A stretch of 18,532 nt of DNA from Piscirickettsiaceae bacterium (GCA_027019045.1 JALUXI010000070.1:1-18532), one strand, 5' to 3'. Shown: positions 1 through 7,572, numbered from the stretch's first letter. Notes: generated by a model not told the origin, from the sequence alone. Numbers and translations are program-made.

Positions 1-672
1 CATCTCCCCATTATGGTGGGGGGAACCATGATGTATTTCAATGCATTGCAAAAGGGGTTATCCAAGCTCCCTGAAGCGGATGAAGCGATACGAGCAAAAT
101 GGTTGGCGCAATGGGAAGTGGCACCTGAATCATTGCATCAGGCATTAGGTGAAGTCGATCCCGAAGCCGCCGCACGGATTCACCCGAATGACCCACAACG
201 CTTGGTGAGAGCACTGGAGGTGTATGAACTCAGTGGTCGCTCTTTAACCGAGTTGCAAAAGGAGGGTGTACAGCCTTTAACAGAATTTAAATTGCTCAAA
301 TTCGGATTGATGCCTGAAGATCGTGGACAGCTACATCAGCAGATTGAAGAACGGTTTATGCAAATGCTGGAACAAGGTTTTTTGGATGAGGTGCGACAGT
401 TAAAACAAACCTATCCAGAACTGCACCCAGATCTACCCAGTATGCGAAGTGTTGGTTATCGTCAAGTTTGGGATTATTTAGAGGGGGAGATAGATGAAGA
501 CACTTTTATTCATAAAGGGGTGGTCGCCACTCGACAGCTGGCGAAACGCCAAATCACTTGGTTGCGTAAGGAGTCTAATTTGATTGAGATGGATCCTTTT
601 CAGTTGACCGTTGAACAACAACTTCAAACCCTCACTCAGCAAATTGCGGATGCAAATCCCGAAGTGGTGTGA
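1..672 (+). CDS. miaA: tRNA dimethylallyltransferase MiaA, 3' part
   Basis: MiaA transfers a dimethylallyl group to N6 of A37 in tRNAs that read UNN codons, in the cytoplasm. The frame is open from base 1, so the N-terminus with the P-loop lies outside the window; about 223 codons remain. Visible family motifs are VGGTMMYF near the start, AARIHPNDPQRLVRALEVYE, the PSMRSVGYRQVWDYLEGE segment and TRQLAKRQITWLR, all in the usual order through to the C-terminus. The TGA stop lies 49 bases before the preferred hfq start, the classical miaA-hfq arrangement. In enterics hfq promoters lie inside miaA; I could not fix one here. Identity is secure; only the 5' end is missing. Confidence 0.97.
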   Translation, partial: HLPIMVGGTMMYFNALQKGLSKLPEADEAIRAKWLAQWEVAPESLHQALGEVDPEAAARIHPNDPQRLVRALEVYELSGRSLTELQKEGVQPLTEFKLLKFGLMPEDRGQLHQQIEERFMQMLEQGFLDEVRQLKQTYPELHPDLPSMRSVGYRQVWDYLEGEIDEDTFIHKGVVATRQLAKRQITWLRKESNLIEMDPFQLTVEQQLQTLTQQIADANPEVV

Positions 673-721
673 TATGCTAGAACGCATGAAAGTTGAGGAA
701 AACATGGAGAAGATTACAACA

Positions 722-979
722 ATGGCTAAAGCAATTCCTATTCAAGACCCTTATTTAAATGCACTGCGGAAGGAACGCATTAGTGTGTCAATTTATTTGG
801 TTAATGGTGTGAAATTACAAGGACGCATTGACTCTTTCGATCAATTTGTTGTTCTGCTTCGCAGCAATGTCACTCAAATGGTGTATAAACACGCTATTTC
901 TACTATTGTGCCTGCAAGTGAGCCAAAAGAGTATCAAAATCCTGGTGATGTGCTTGCCAGTAGTGCGACTTCTGAATAA
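722..979 (+). CDS. hfq: RNA chaperone Hfq
   Basis: Hfq forms a hexameric ring that pairs small RNAs with mRNAs. I chose the ATG at 722 (85 residues) because it puts the functional residues at exactly their E. coli positions: Q8 and D9 on the proximal face, the basic rim R16-K17-E18-R19, and the Sm2 YKH at 55-57. The Sm1 stretch with VNGVKLQG and DSFDQF is intact. A GGAGAAG lies about 9 bases upstream. An in-frame ATG at 704, with GAGGA before it, would add six residues and cannot be excluded; starts further upstream overlap miaA and add sequence foreign to the family. The tail after residue 65 is short, about 20 residues ending ASSATSE, unlike the long disordered tail of enteric Hfq. A terminator-like hairpin follows, so hfq may be expressed partly apart from hflX. 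Confidence 0.97.
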   Translation: MAKAIPIQDPYLNALRKERISVSIYLVNGVKLQGRIDSFDQFVVLLRSNVTQMVYKHAISTIVPASEPKEYQNPGDVLASSATSE

Positions 980-1010
980 CTTTACTCATAGTTGAGTTAA
1001 TAAACTTTGA

Positions 1011-1044
1011 AAGCATAAGCTCTTGATGAGCTTGTGCTTTTTTA
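1011..1044 (+). terminator. Terminator-like hairpin after hfq
   Basis: The 12-base arm AAGCATAAGCTC pairs with GAGCTTGTGCTT (one G-T wobble) across a 5-base loop, and six T residues follow. It lies between hfq and hflX, only 14 bases before the hflX start. I see no good promoter between it and hflX, so it probably attenuates rather than fully stops transcription into hflX. Confidence 0.8.
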
Positions 1045-1057
1045 ATGGGAGAAATAT

Positions 1058-2374
1058 TTGGCAACAGAACTTTTTGGGCGGTTAGAGAGAGAAGATTTAG
1101 ATAGAGCCGTCTTGGTGCATATTGACTTTCAGCAAGAATCGGATCGTGAAGAGTTAGAAGAGTTTAAAGAGCTGGTAGATTCGGCAGGTGCCGAAGTATG
1201 CGAGTTGATCACGGCTAAACGACAAACGATTGATCCAAAATACTTTGTTGGAAAGGGCAAGGCTGAAGAAATTAAACAAGCGGTGGAAACACATGAAGCG
1301 GATGTCGTCATTGTGAATCACGCCCTCAGTCCTGCTCAGGAGCGAAATTTGGAGCAGTTGATCGAATGTCGAGTATTGGATCGAGTAGGACTGATATTGG
1401 ATATTTTCGCCCAAAGAGCCCGTTCGCATGAAGGGAAGATGCAGGTGGAGTTGGCACAGCTTCGCCATATGTCCACCCGTTTGGTTCGAGGCTGGAGTCA
1501 TCTGGATAAACAGAAAGGTGGCGTGGGGATGAGAGGACCTGGAGAAACCCAGCTCGAGTCCGACAAACGCTTAATTCAACAAAGAATCAAGTCGTTAGAA
1601 GCGAAAATTGATAAAGCACGGCAACAACGCAATCTGGGTCGGAGAAGCCGAAAAAAATCTGAAACACCGACAGTGACCATTGTCGGTTATACCAATGCGG
1701 GTAAATCAACCCTGTTTAATCAACTGACCGCAGCAGATGTTTATGCCGAAGACAGACTATTCGCAACACTGGATGCCACCCTTCGAAAGCTACGATTGCC
1801 CGGTGCTGGGGAAATTGTTTTAGCCGATACAGTGGGTTTTATCCGTCATATTCCTCATGACTTGGTCGCCGCTTTCCGTTCCACTTTGGAGGAAACGAGC
1901 GAAGCGGACCTGCTTATTCATTTGGTCGACGCCTCAGACCCACTTAGGGAGGAAAAAATTGCGGATGTACAGTCTGTCATTGAAGAGGTCGGTGCGGAAC
2001 AGGTGCCTCAGCTATTGGTGATGAATAAAATTGATGCTTTATCACCTCCCAAAAAACCAATGCTTGAGAAGGATGAAGAGGGGATGCCTAAAAGGGTGTG
2101 GGTATCCGCACAGCAAAACCTTGGTATGCCACTTTTACTTGAAGCAATTGGTGCCTTTTTTAAAGGGCGTTTTGTGACTATTGAATTGACGCTGGAAATG
2201 ACCGCTGGCAAAAAGCGTGCAGAACTGTACCAGCTGGGGCAGGTATTGAGTGAGCGATACGATGATGCAGGGAATTCTCATTTTATGATGCAGCTCTCCC
2301 AGCAGGCATGGGAGTGCGTACAGCAGTGGCCAGAGGTCATTTTTGCTGCGATTAAAGAAGAAAAGCTGTCATAA
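1058..2374 (+). CDS. hflX: GTPase HflX
   Basis: HflX is a ribosome-binding GTPase that splits stalled or heat-damaged 70S ribosomes. The 438-residue protein has the N-terminal HflX domain with KYFVGKGKAEEI and HALSPAQERNLE, the glycine-rich GGVGMRGPGETQLE segment and a coiled linker around residues 170-200. The G domain follows: P-loop GYTNAGKST at 210-218, DTVGF at 257-261 and NKID at 323-326. The start is TTG, chosen because GGGAGAA sits 4-6 bases upstream and no ATG is available before the conserved N-terminal domain. Family length is normal. It follows hfq after a terminator-like hairpin and precedes hflK, separated by an inserted palindromic element. The historical link of hflX to hflKC is positional; its own role is at the ribosome. 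Confidence 0.97.
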   Translation: MATELFGRLEREDLDRAVLVHIDFQQESDREELEEFKELVDSAGAEVCELITAKRQTIDPKYFVGKGKAEEIKQAVETHEADVVIVNHALSPAQERNLEQLIECRVLDRVGLILDIFAQRARSHEGKMQVELAQLRHMSTRLVRGWSHLDKQKGGVGMRGPGETQLESDKRLIQQRIKSLEAKIDKARQQRNLGRRSRKKSETPTVTIVGYTNAGKSTLFNQLTAADVYAEDRLFATLDATLRKLRLPGAGEIVLADTVGFIRHIPHDLVAAFRSTLEETSEADLLIHLVDASDPLREEKIADVQSVIEEVGAEQVPQLLVMNKIDALSPPKKPMLEKDEEGMPKRVWVSAQQNLGMPLLLEAIGAFFKGRFVTIELTLEMTAGKKRAELYQLGQVLSERYDDAGNSHFMMQLSQQAWECVQQWPEVIFAAIKEEKLS

Positions 2375-2376
2375 AT

Positions 2377-2397
2377 TCACTTTATAAGGTGACTTTT
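2377..2397 (+). terminator. Weak terminator candidate after hflX
   Basis: TCACTT pairs with AGGTGA (one G-T wobble) across a tiny loop, followed by CTTTT. The stem is short and AT-rich, so this is a weak candidate for ending or pausing hflX transcription before the inserted element. Confidence 0.3.
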
Positions 2398-2429
2398 GAA
2401 GCTAATCACACTAAAATAACTGAAGTTTT

Positions 2430-2444
2430 GCGCTTGAAAAGCGC
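2430..2444 (+). repeat. Short perfect hairpin at the insertion target
   Basis: GCGCTT and AAGCGC form a perfect 6-bp stem across a GAA loop. The last four bases of its right arm, GCGC at 2441-2444, begin the left 8-bp flanking duplication of the palindromic element. The element therefore appears to have landed at the 3' arm of a pre-existing hairpin. Confidence 0.55.
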
Positions 2445-2448
2445 TAGC
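2441..2448 (+). repeat. Putative target-site duplication, left copy
   Basis: GCGCTAGC directly precedes GTAACTACTCAG. The right flank of the element at 2591-2598 reads GCGCTAGA, matching at 7 of 8 bases. Eight bases is the duplication length known for IS66-family elements. The motif is itself nearly palindromic, which slightly weakens the evidence. Confidence 0.65.
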
Positions 2449-2590
2449 GTAACTACTCAGTTAACACTGTAACTGCTCAGATTGCCCCTGAAATTCGTCA
2501 ATTCAAGGCAGAAAATGTGAGTTTACAAGTTGTAAATGACCATTTTCCAACGCAGAAGTGGCGGATTTCAGGGGTGAGCTGAGTAGTTAC
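2449..2590. mobile_element. Palindromic MITE-like element with IS66-type ends
   Basis: This non-coding element of 142 bp fills most of the hflX-hflK gap. The left end GTAACTACTCAG (2449-2460) is the exact reverse complement of the right end CTGAGTAGTTAC (2579-2590). A second left-end copy with one change, GTAACTGCTCAG, lies at 2469-2480. From 2469 inward the two halves mirror each other for about 60 bp around base 2529: CCCCTGAAAT on the left answers ATTTCAGGGG on the right, GAAAATG answers CATTTTC, and the centre is TTTACAA-G-TTGTAAA. Roughly 70% of arm positions pair, with a one-base size difference. The flanks are GCGCTAGC and GCGCTAGA. Terminal GTAA and an 8-bp duplication are known features of IS66-family elements, so mobilisation in trans by such a transposase is inferred. 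No transposase is in the window. A REP-like or merely structured mRNA spacer is the alternative. Confidence 0.7.
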
Positions 2591-2598
2591 GCGCTAGA
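2591..2598 (+). repeat. Putative target-site duplication, right copy
   Basis: GCGCTAGA follows the element's right end and matches the left flank GCGCTAGC at 7 of 8 bases. It is 28 bases before the preferred hflK start. The junction also creates TAGAAT at 2595-2600, which resembles a -10 box, but I find no matching -35. Confidence 0.6.
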
Positions 2599-2626
2599 AT
2601 GAATTTGCGAATGGAGCAGGATGTAT

Positions 2627-3850
2627 ATGGCTTGGAATGAACCAGGTAAGCCGGATCAGGATCCTTGGGGATCCAATAAAAATGGCAATAAAAAGAAACA
2701 GGCAGGCTCAGAACCCGATTTGGATGCAATGCTAAAAAAAGCACAATCCATTTTAGGGGGCAAAGGTGGCTCTGGCGGCAGTCATGGAGACTCGAACAAC
2801 AGTGGTGGATCGGACTTCATGGGCACCATTGGTGTGGGGATCGTCCTGCTGATTGCTTTAATCGTCTGGTTGCTTTCGGGTATCTATATTGTCGATCCAG
2901 CAGAAAGAGGTGTGGTGCTTCGTTTTGGTGCCTATCAAACAGAAACCACTGCTGGCCCTCACTGGCATCTTCCTTATCCCATTGAAACAGTTAAAATTGT
3001 GAATGTCGATCAGATTCGTACGGTTGAAATCGGTGGACGAAACAATGCAGAATCACTCATGCTGACGAAAGATGAAAACATTGTTGATGTTGAAATCGCT
3101 ACACAGTATAAAGTCAAGAGTGCACATGAATATCTGTTCAGTGTTGCAGATCCAGACGAAACTTTGCGTGCGGTGATTGAAAGCGCATTACGAGAAGTGG
3201 TTGGTCATAATAATATGGATTTCGTATTAACCGAAGGGCGTAATGAAGTCGTTTCTCGTGTCAAAAAACTTGCACAGAAAAAGTTAGATGAATACAAAAC
3301 AGGCTTGATTATCACCAGTGTCAACTTGCAAGATGCTCAACCACCTGAGCAGGTGCAAGCCGCTTTTGCCGATGTGGTTAAAGCGCGTGAAGATAGAGAG
3401 CGTTTAATTAACGAAGCACAAGCTTATGCCAATGGTGTCATTCCCGTTGCGCGTGGTAAGGCTGCACGAGAATTGGAAGAGGCGAGTGCTTACCATGATC
3501 AAGTCATCGCTCGTGCTAAAGGGGAAGCGGATCGCTTTACCAGCATTGTGACGGCCTATCAGCAAGCACCAGCGGTCACAAGAGAGCGGATGTATATTGA
3601 AGCGATTACCAATGTTTTGGCTAAGACGACAAAAGTATTGGTCGGCTCTGACAGTGCAAATAATTTGATGTACCTGCCTTTAGATAAAATGGTAGGCGGT
3701 TCTCAAACAATGACAGCGCCTTTTATCCCTTCATCGGGGACGAATCATGCCCCTAGTGCCATGACTCGACAAAGTAAGCAAGGACAGGCGAATAAGCAGC
3801 CTGCTCGTAGCAATATTCGTGAATATCTAAGAAGCAGGGAGCTACGCTAA
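2627..3850 (+). CDS. hflK: FtsH protease modulator HflK
   Basis: HflK is an SPFH/Band 7 membrane protein that assembles with HflC into a large cage around the FtsH protease and modulates degradation of membrane and cytosolic substrates. The ATG at 2627 gives MAWNEPG, the usual family N-terminus, with AGGA about five bases upstream; an ATG two codons earlier is also possible. A Gly/Ser-rich cytoplasmic leader is followed by one membrane segment at about residues 66-88, then the periplasmic SPFH domain starting VDPAERGVVLRFG, a long charged helical region rich in Ala and Glu, and a polar tail ending in YLRSRELR. Length (407 residues) is normal. Its TAA stop shares one base with the hflC ATG, so the two are translationally coupled. 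The upstream MITE-like element may put a hairpin into its leader. Confidence 0.97.
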   Translation: MAWNEPGKPDQDPWGSNKNGNKKKQAGSEPDLDAMLKKAQSILGGKGGSGGSHGDSNNSGGSDFMGTIGVGIVLLIALIVWLLSGIYIVDPAERGVVLRFGAYQTETTAGPHWHLPYPIETVKIVNVDQIRTVEIGGRNNAESLMLTKDENIVDVEIATQYKVKSAHEYLFSVADPDETLRAVIESALREVVGHNNMDFVLTEGRNEVVSRVKKLAQKKLDEYKTGLIITSVNLQDAQPPEQVQAAFADVVKAREDRERLINEAQAYANGVIPVARGKAARELEEASAYHDQVIARAKGEADRFTSIVTAYQQAPAVTRERMYIEAITNVLAKTTKVLVGSDSANNLMYLPLDKMVGGSQTMTAPFIPSSGTNHAPSAMTRQSKQGQANKQPARSNIREYLRSRELR

Positions 3851-4707
3851 TGAAATCGGTTTTAGGATTTTTAATCGCTGCGGTACTCTTTGTATTGAGC
3901 AGTTCGATCTATACCGTTAAACAGTGGGAAACAGCGATAGTTTTCCGTTTAGGAGAAATTGTCAAAGCCAATGTGTCGCCTGGCTTACACTTCAAAACGC
4001 CATTTATAAACAATATCAAAACCTTCGATGTTCGTTTGCAGACATTAGATGCAGCACCTGAGCGCTATTTGACAAGTGAGAAAAAGAACCTAATTGTGGA
4101 TTCTTTCATCAAATGGCGTATTACAGATGCGAAAAAATTCTACACCACGATGAGTGGGGATTATCGCTTGGCAAACTTGCGTCTATCTCAAATCATTAAA
4201 GATGGTTTGAGAGCCGCTTTTGGTGAAAGAAGCGTACAGCAGGTGATTTCGGGTGATCGTGAACAACTGGTGTCTCAGATTCGTCAAGATGCCAATAAGC
4301 AAGCAGCAGATTTTGGGATTCAAATTGCTGATATTCGCATTAAACGCGTAGACTTGCCTGAAGATGTCAGTGACTCTGTTTTCCGTCGTATGGAAGCGGA
4401 GCGAAAACGCGTGGCTAAGGATTTGCGTTCAAAAGGTGCCGAGGCTGCGGAAAAAATCCGAGCGGATGCTGACCGTCAACGCGTGGTGATTTTGGCAGAT
4501 GCCTATCGTAAAGCCGAAAAGCTTCGCGGGGAAGGGGATGCAAAAGCCTCTGTTATCTATGCACAAGCTTATGGCAAAGATAAAGACTTTTTCGCCTTCT
4601 ATCAAAGTTTGAATGCTTATCAACAAGCCTTTAAAGATAAGTCTGATGTAATCTTGGTGGATCCCAAAATGGATTACTTCAAGTATCTTAAAAAAGCTGA
4701 AAAGTAA
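3850..4707 (+). CDS. hflC: FtsH protease modulator HflC
   Basis: HflC is the partner of HflK in the periplasmic SPFH cage that modulates FtsH. The 285-residue protein has an N-terminal signal-anchor at about residues 3-23, then the Band 7 domain with VKQWETAIVFRLGEIV and PGLHFKTPF, and the helical region containing RMEAERKRVAKDLRSKG and Ala-rich repeats with several Arg and Lys. The tail ends in MDYFKYLKKAEK, close to the family end. The start overlaps the hflK stop by one base, and no separate ribosome site is needed beyond GGGAGCT about five bases upstream. A strong terminator follows ten bases after its stop, marking the end of the hflK-hflC unit. Confidence 0.97.
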   Translation: MKSVLGFLIAAVLFVLSSSIYTVKQWETAIVFRLGEIVKANVSPGLHFKTPFINNIKTFDVRLQTLDAAPERYLTSEKKNLIVDSFIKWRITDAKKFYTTMSGDYRLANLRLSQIIKDGLRAAFGERSVQQVISGDREQLVSQIRQDANKQAADFGIQIADIRIKRVDLPEDVSDSVFRRMEAERKRVAKDLRSKGAEAAEKIRADADRQRVVILADAYRKAEKLRGEGDAKASVIYAQAYGKDKDFFAFYQSLNAYQQAFKDKSDVILVDPKMDYFKYLKKAEK

Positions 4708-4717
4708 GCATTGGAAT

Positions 4718-4743
4718 AAAAGGTGGGATATCCCACCTTTTTT
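4718..4743 (+). terminator. Strong intrinsic terminator after hflC
   Basis: AAAAGGTGGG pairs perfectly with CCCACCTTTT across an ATAT loop, and the right arm runs into a T tract of six. It closes the hfl unit. The next gene starts only 22 bases later, so either the downstream genes depend on read-through or their promoter lies inside hflC. Confidence 0.9.
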
Positions 4744-4764
4744 ATGGATTAGGTGCGGAACAAT

Positions 4765-4953
4765 ATGTTAGAGCAGGTTTTGATTGCAGCATTAGGGTTG
4801 ATGCTGATTCTCGAAGGATTTATGCCTTTTGTTTTTCCCGAAGTTTGGCGAAAAACGATGCAGCAAGCCACGCAGCTGCCCGAAAACCAACTGCGTTTAA
4901 TGGGATTGACCAGTATGATTATTGGCGTCCTGATTTTATTGATTTTTGATTAA
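4765..4953 (+). CDS. DUF2065 family small membrane protein (YjeT-like)
   Basis: A protein of about 62 residues with two hydrophobic segments: residues 4-24, which include LGLMLILEGFMPFVFPE, and 44-61 at the C-terminus. The polar link carries VWRKTMQQATQLPENQLRLMG. Order and spacing match the DUF2065 family, whose E. coli member YjeT also lies next to hflC and purA. The ATG at 4765 has a GGA five bases upstream and gives the family length; a GTG at 4753 would add four residues but is too close to the terminator to have a good ribosome site. Function is unknown; the persistent position beside hflKC is the only hint. It lies 12 bases before hisZ. Confidence 0.85.
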   Translation: MLEQVLIAALGLMLILEGFMPFVFPEVWRKTMQQATQLPENQLRLMGLTSMIIGVLILLIFD

Positions 4954-4965
4954 AAGCTCACAATT

Positions 4966-6162
4966 ATGCAACAGATGATTTGGTTTACCCCTGAAGGAAT
5001 TGAAGATTTACTGCCAGAACAAGCGTATAAACTCGAACATTATCGACGGAGTTTGTTAGATGAGTTTCAGATGGCAGGTTATGGGATCGTCTTGACGCCT
5101 ATTGCAGAATTCACGGACTCGCTATTAACGGGAACGGGGAAAAATCAGGCGACTGAACTATGTCGATTTACCGATCAAGAGAGTGGCAAAATGATGGGTG
5201 TCCGTGCAGATGTCACCCCTCAGGTGGCTCGCATTGTCAGTAATCGCCTAAAGCCGACAGAAGAGGAATTGCCGATTCGCCTCTGTTATGTTGAGGAAGT
5301 CTTAAAGACGCGTAACAACAAGGCGAAGGGGTCTCGCAGTCCGATTCAGGCAGGTGTGGAGATGTTTGGGGTGGATGATGTCTCAGCAGATATTGAAGTG
5401 ATTGAGTTGATGATTGATGCACTTCAAAATTGTGGCCTTGAAGCATTGACTATCAGTTTAGGCCATGTCGGTTTGGTTGATCAGCTGATGGTGTTGGCTG
5501 AGTTGACGGAAGAGGAACAAAAGTCGCTGGTCGATATTTTGCAGCGAAAAGCCGTTCCTGAGTTTCTTGCCTTTTTGGATGAGAAGCAGTTCAATGAGCC
5601 GCTTAAGACGGCTTTCGGTTCGTTGTTAGGTTTAAATGGACAACCTCATCAAGTATTACAAGAAGCCAAAGGTGCATTGAGTGGTCTAAGTCCGGCTATC
5701 GATATGCATTTGGAACGTTTAGAGGCGATTAGCCAACACTTCGCTGAAACGCCCAGTGTGAGCCTGTTTATGGATTTGGCGGAATTACGCGGCTTTAATT
5801 ATCATACAGGCGTGATCTTCGGTTGTTACGCTTCCTCCAAGCCGCTCTATCTGCTGGCGAAAGGCGGGCGTTATGATGGTGTCGGTGCGCAATTTGGACA
5901 AGACCTTCCAGCAACCGGTTTTAGTATGGATCTTCGTGGTGCCTTAGACCTTTTGGCAGATGTCGAGCCTGAATATCCCGATGCAGTTTATGCACCTGTA
6001 CACGCCTCCGTTGCCTTGAAGGAAAAGATTAAATCACTTAAGGCGCAAGGCATTCAAGTGATTAAAGCTAATGATTTAAGCAGTTTGCCTGTGGGCAGTC
6101 AATATTTGATGTTGCAAGGTGATGACTGGTTGATTGAAACAGTAAAGAGCGGTAAAGAGTAA
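4966..6162 (+). CDS. hisZ: ATP phosphoribosyltransferase regulatory subunit HisZ
   Basis: HisZ is a histidyl-tRNA synthetase paralogue that lacks aminoacylation activity. It forms a hetero-octamer with the short form of HisG and makes it sensitive to histidine at the first step of histidine synthesis. The 398-residue protein keeps the class II core: DVTPQVARI near residues 85-92, RLCYVEEVLKTR as motif 2 from residue 105, RGFNYHTG at 275-282 and GGRYDG at 300-305, followed by PATGFSMDL as motif 3. The length is close to HisZ of other Gammaproteobacteria and shorter than full HisRS, with little of the anticodon-binding domain. The start at 4966 has no clear Shine-Dalgarno; coupling to the upstream small gene is likely. 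Its presence predicts a short HisG elsewhere in the genome. purA follows after three bases. Confidence 0.93.
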   Translation: MQQMIWFTPEGIEDLLPEQAYKLEHYRRSLLDEFQMAGYGIVLTPIAEFTDSLLTGTGKNQATELCRFTDQESGKMMGVRADVTPQVARIVSNRLKPTEEELPIRLCYVEEVLKTRNNKAKGSRSPIQAGVEMFGVDDVSADIEVIELMIDALQNCGLEALTISLGHVGLVDQLMVLAELTEEEQKSLVDILQRKAVPEFLAFLDEKQFNEPLKTAFGSLLGLNGQPHQVLQEAKGALSGLSPAIDMHLERLEAISQHFAETPSVSLFMDLAELRGFNYHTGVIFGCYASSKPLYLLAKGGRYDGVGAQFGQDLPATGFSMDLRGALDLLADVEPEYPDAVYAPVHASVALKEKIKSLKAQGIQVIKANDLSSLPVGSQYLMLQGDDWLIETVKSGKE

Positions 6163-6165
6163 AAC

Positions 6166-7485
6166 ATGAGCAAAAGAAATATTGTGGTTGTGGGCACCCA
6201 ATGGGGTGATGAAGGAAAAGGCAAGATCGTTGATCTTTTAACTGATCGTGTGGCAGCAGTGGTACGCTTTCAAGGTGGGCATAATGCGGGACACACCCTA
6301 GTCATCGACGGGCATAAAACCGTCTTGCATCTGATTCCTTCAGGTATTCTGCGTGAAGAAGTGGAGTGCTTGATTGGAAATGGCGTGGTCTTGGCACCTG
6401 ATGCACTCAAAAAAGAGGTGGATCAGCTTGAAGCAACGGGCTTACCTGTCCGCAATCGCTTAAAGATCAGTGAAGCTTGTCCTTTAATTTTAGACTACCA
6501 TGTCGCCCTCGATCAGGCTAGAGAAAAAGCAAGAGGAAATAAGGCAATTGGTACCACAGGCCGTGGGATTGGCCCCGCCTATGAAGATAAAGTAGCTCGT
6601 CGTGGATTGAGAGCAGGCGACCTGAAAAACTTGCCTGCCACCAAACAAAAGCTTGAAGAAGTGTGTGCTTATCACAACTATATGCTCGAAAACTATTACC
6701 AGTGTGAGCCTGTTGATATTGATGCGCTTTGGCAAAAAGTACAAGCCTATGCGGAAATGGTCGTGCCCATGTTGACGGATATTCCGACTTTGATTGAATC
6801 ATACAACCAAGCGGGGAAAAGCTTGATGTTTGAAGGAGCGCAAGGCACCTTGCTAGATATTGATCAAGGCACCTATCCTTATGTCACCTCTTCTAATACT
6901 ACGGCAGGTGGAGTCTCCGCTGGTTCTGGAATCGGTCCCTGTGGCATTGACTATGTGCTGGGGATTACCAAAGCTTACGCGACTCGCGTAGGTAGCGGTC
7001 CTTTCCCAACCGAATTGCCTTATGATGTTGAAAAAGATGATGGGGATCCGATTGGTAAACTGTTAGGCACACGAGGTGCAGAGTTTGGGGCAACCACCGG
7101 TCGTCAACGCCGCTGTGGTTGGTTTGATGCGGTTGCTTTGCGTCGCTCAGCTCAAATCAATGGTCTTAGCGGCATCTGTTTGACCAAACTGGATGTATTG
7201 GATGCATTAGAAGAGATTAAGGTTTGTACACATTATATAGTGGATGGCAAGCAGGTCGATTTGCCCCCTTACAGTGCAGATGAATATGAAAAAGTGGAGC
7301 CGCAATATGAAAGTTTACCAGGTTGGAATTGCTCAACGGTAGGGATTAAAAGCTGGCAAGATTTGCCGGAAACGGCAAAAAATTATATTCAGTTTCTAGA
7401 AGACCAAGTGGGTGTGAAGGTCTCCATTATTTCAACTGGACCTGATCGTTCAGAAACATTGGTTCTAGAAGATCCATTTGTATAG
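6166..7485 (+). CDS. purA: Adenylosuccinate synthetase PurA
   Basis: PurA joins IMP and aspartate using GTP to make adenylosuccinate, the first committed step to AMP, in the cytoplasm. At 439 residues it has normal length. Seen in order: QWGDEGKGK with catalytic D15 and the GTP-binding loop, GGHNAGHT at 37-44 with catalytic H43, TTGRGIGPAYEDK, FEGAQGTLLDIDQGTYPYVTSSN, the TTGRQRRCGWFD substrate loop, LTKLDVLD for the guanine base and GPDRSETL near the end. It starts three bases after the hisZ stop, so the two are surely on one transcript. A clear terminator follows 20 bases downstream, facing the infA terminator. Confidence 0.98.
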   Translation: MSKRNIVVVGTQWGDEGKGKIVDLLTDRVAAVVRFQGGHNAGHTLVIDGHKTVLHLIPSGILREEVECLIGNGVVLAPDALKKEVDQLEATGLPVRNRLKISEACPLILDYHVALDQAREKARGNKAIGTTGRGIGPAYEDKVARRGLRAGDLKNLPATKQKLEEVCAYHNYMLENYYQCEPVDIDALWQKVQAYAEMVVPMLTDIPTLIESYNQAGKSLMFEGAQGTLLDIDQGTYPYVTSSNTTAGGVSAGSGIGPCGIDYVLGITKAYATRVGSGPFPTELPYDVEKDDGDPIGKLLGTRGAEFGATTGRQRRCGWFDAVALRRSAQINGLSGICLTKLDVLDALEEIKVCTHYIVDGKQVDLPPYSADEYEKVEPQYESLPGWNCSTVGIKSWQDLPETAKNYIQFLEDQVGVKVSIISTGPDRSETLVLEDPFV

Positions 7486-7505
7486 AGATACCATTTGACC
7501 AGAAA

Positions 7506-7539
7506 AAAGCCGCAATTTAATGATTGCGGCTTTATTTTT
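7506..7539 (+). terminator. Terminator of purA
   Basis: AAAGCCGCAAT pairs perfectly with ATTGCGGCTTT across a six-base loop and is followed by ATTTTTG. It ends the plus-strand unit that contains hisZ and purA. Confidence 0.9.
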
Positions 7540-7572
7540 GTCTATCAAAACTAACCAAAAGCTTTTCGATAT

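Noticed and set aside
611..721. Longer hfq reading frame beginning inside miaA
   Set aside because: It adds 37 residues with no family similarity and overlaps the miaA end; the ATG at 722 puts Q8 and Y55-K56-H57 at the standard Hfq positions.
2375..2626. CRISPR or small coding gene in the hflX-hflK gap
   Set aside because: The repeats are inverted, not regularly spaced direct repeats, and no frame of useful length exists; a fold-back mobile element explains the structure.
4966..6162. Active histidyl-tRNA synthetase (hisS)
   Set aside because: Length near 400 residues, altered motif 2 and location before purA fit HisZ rather than the catalytic enzyme.
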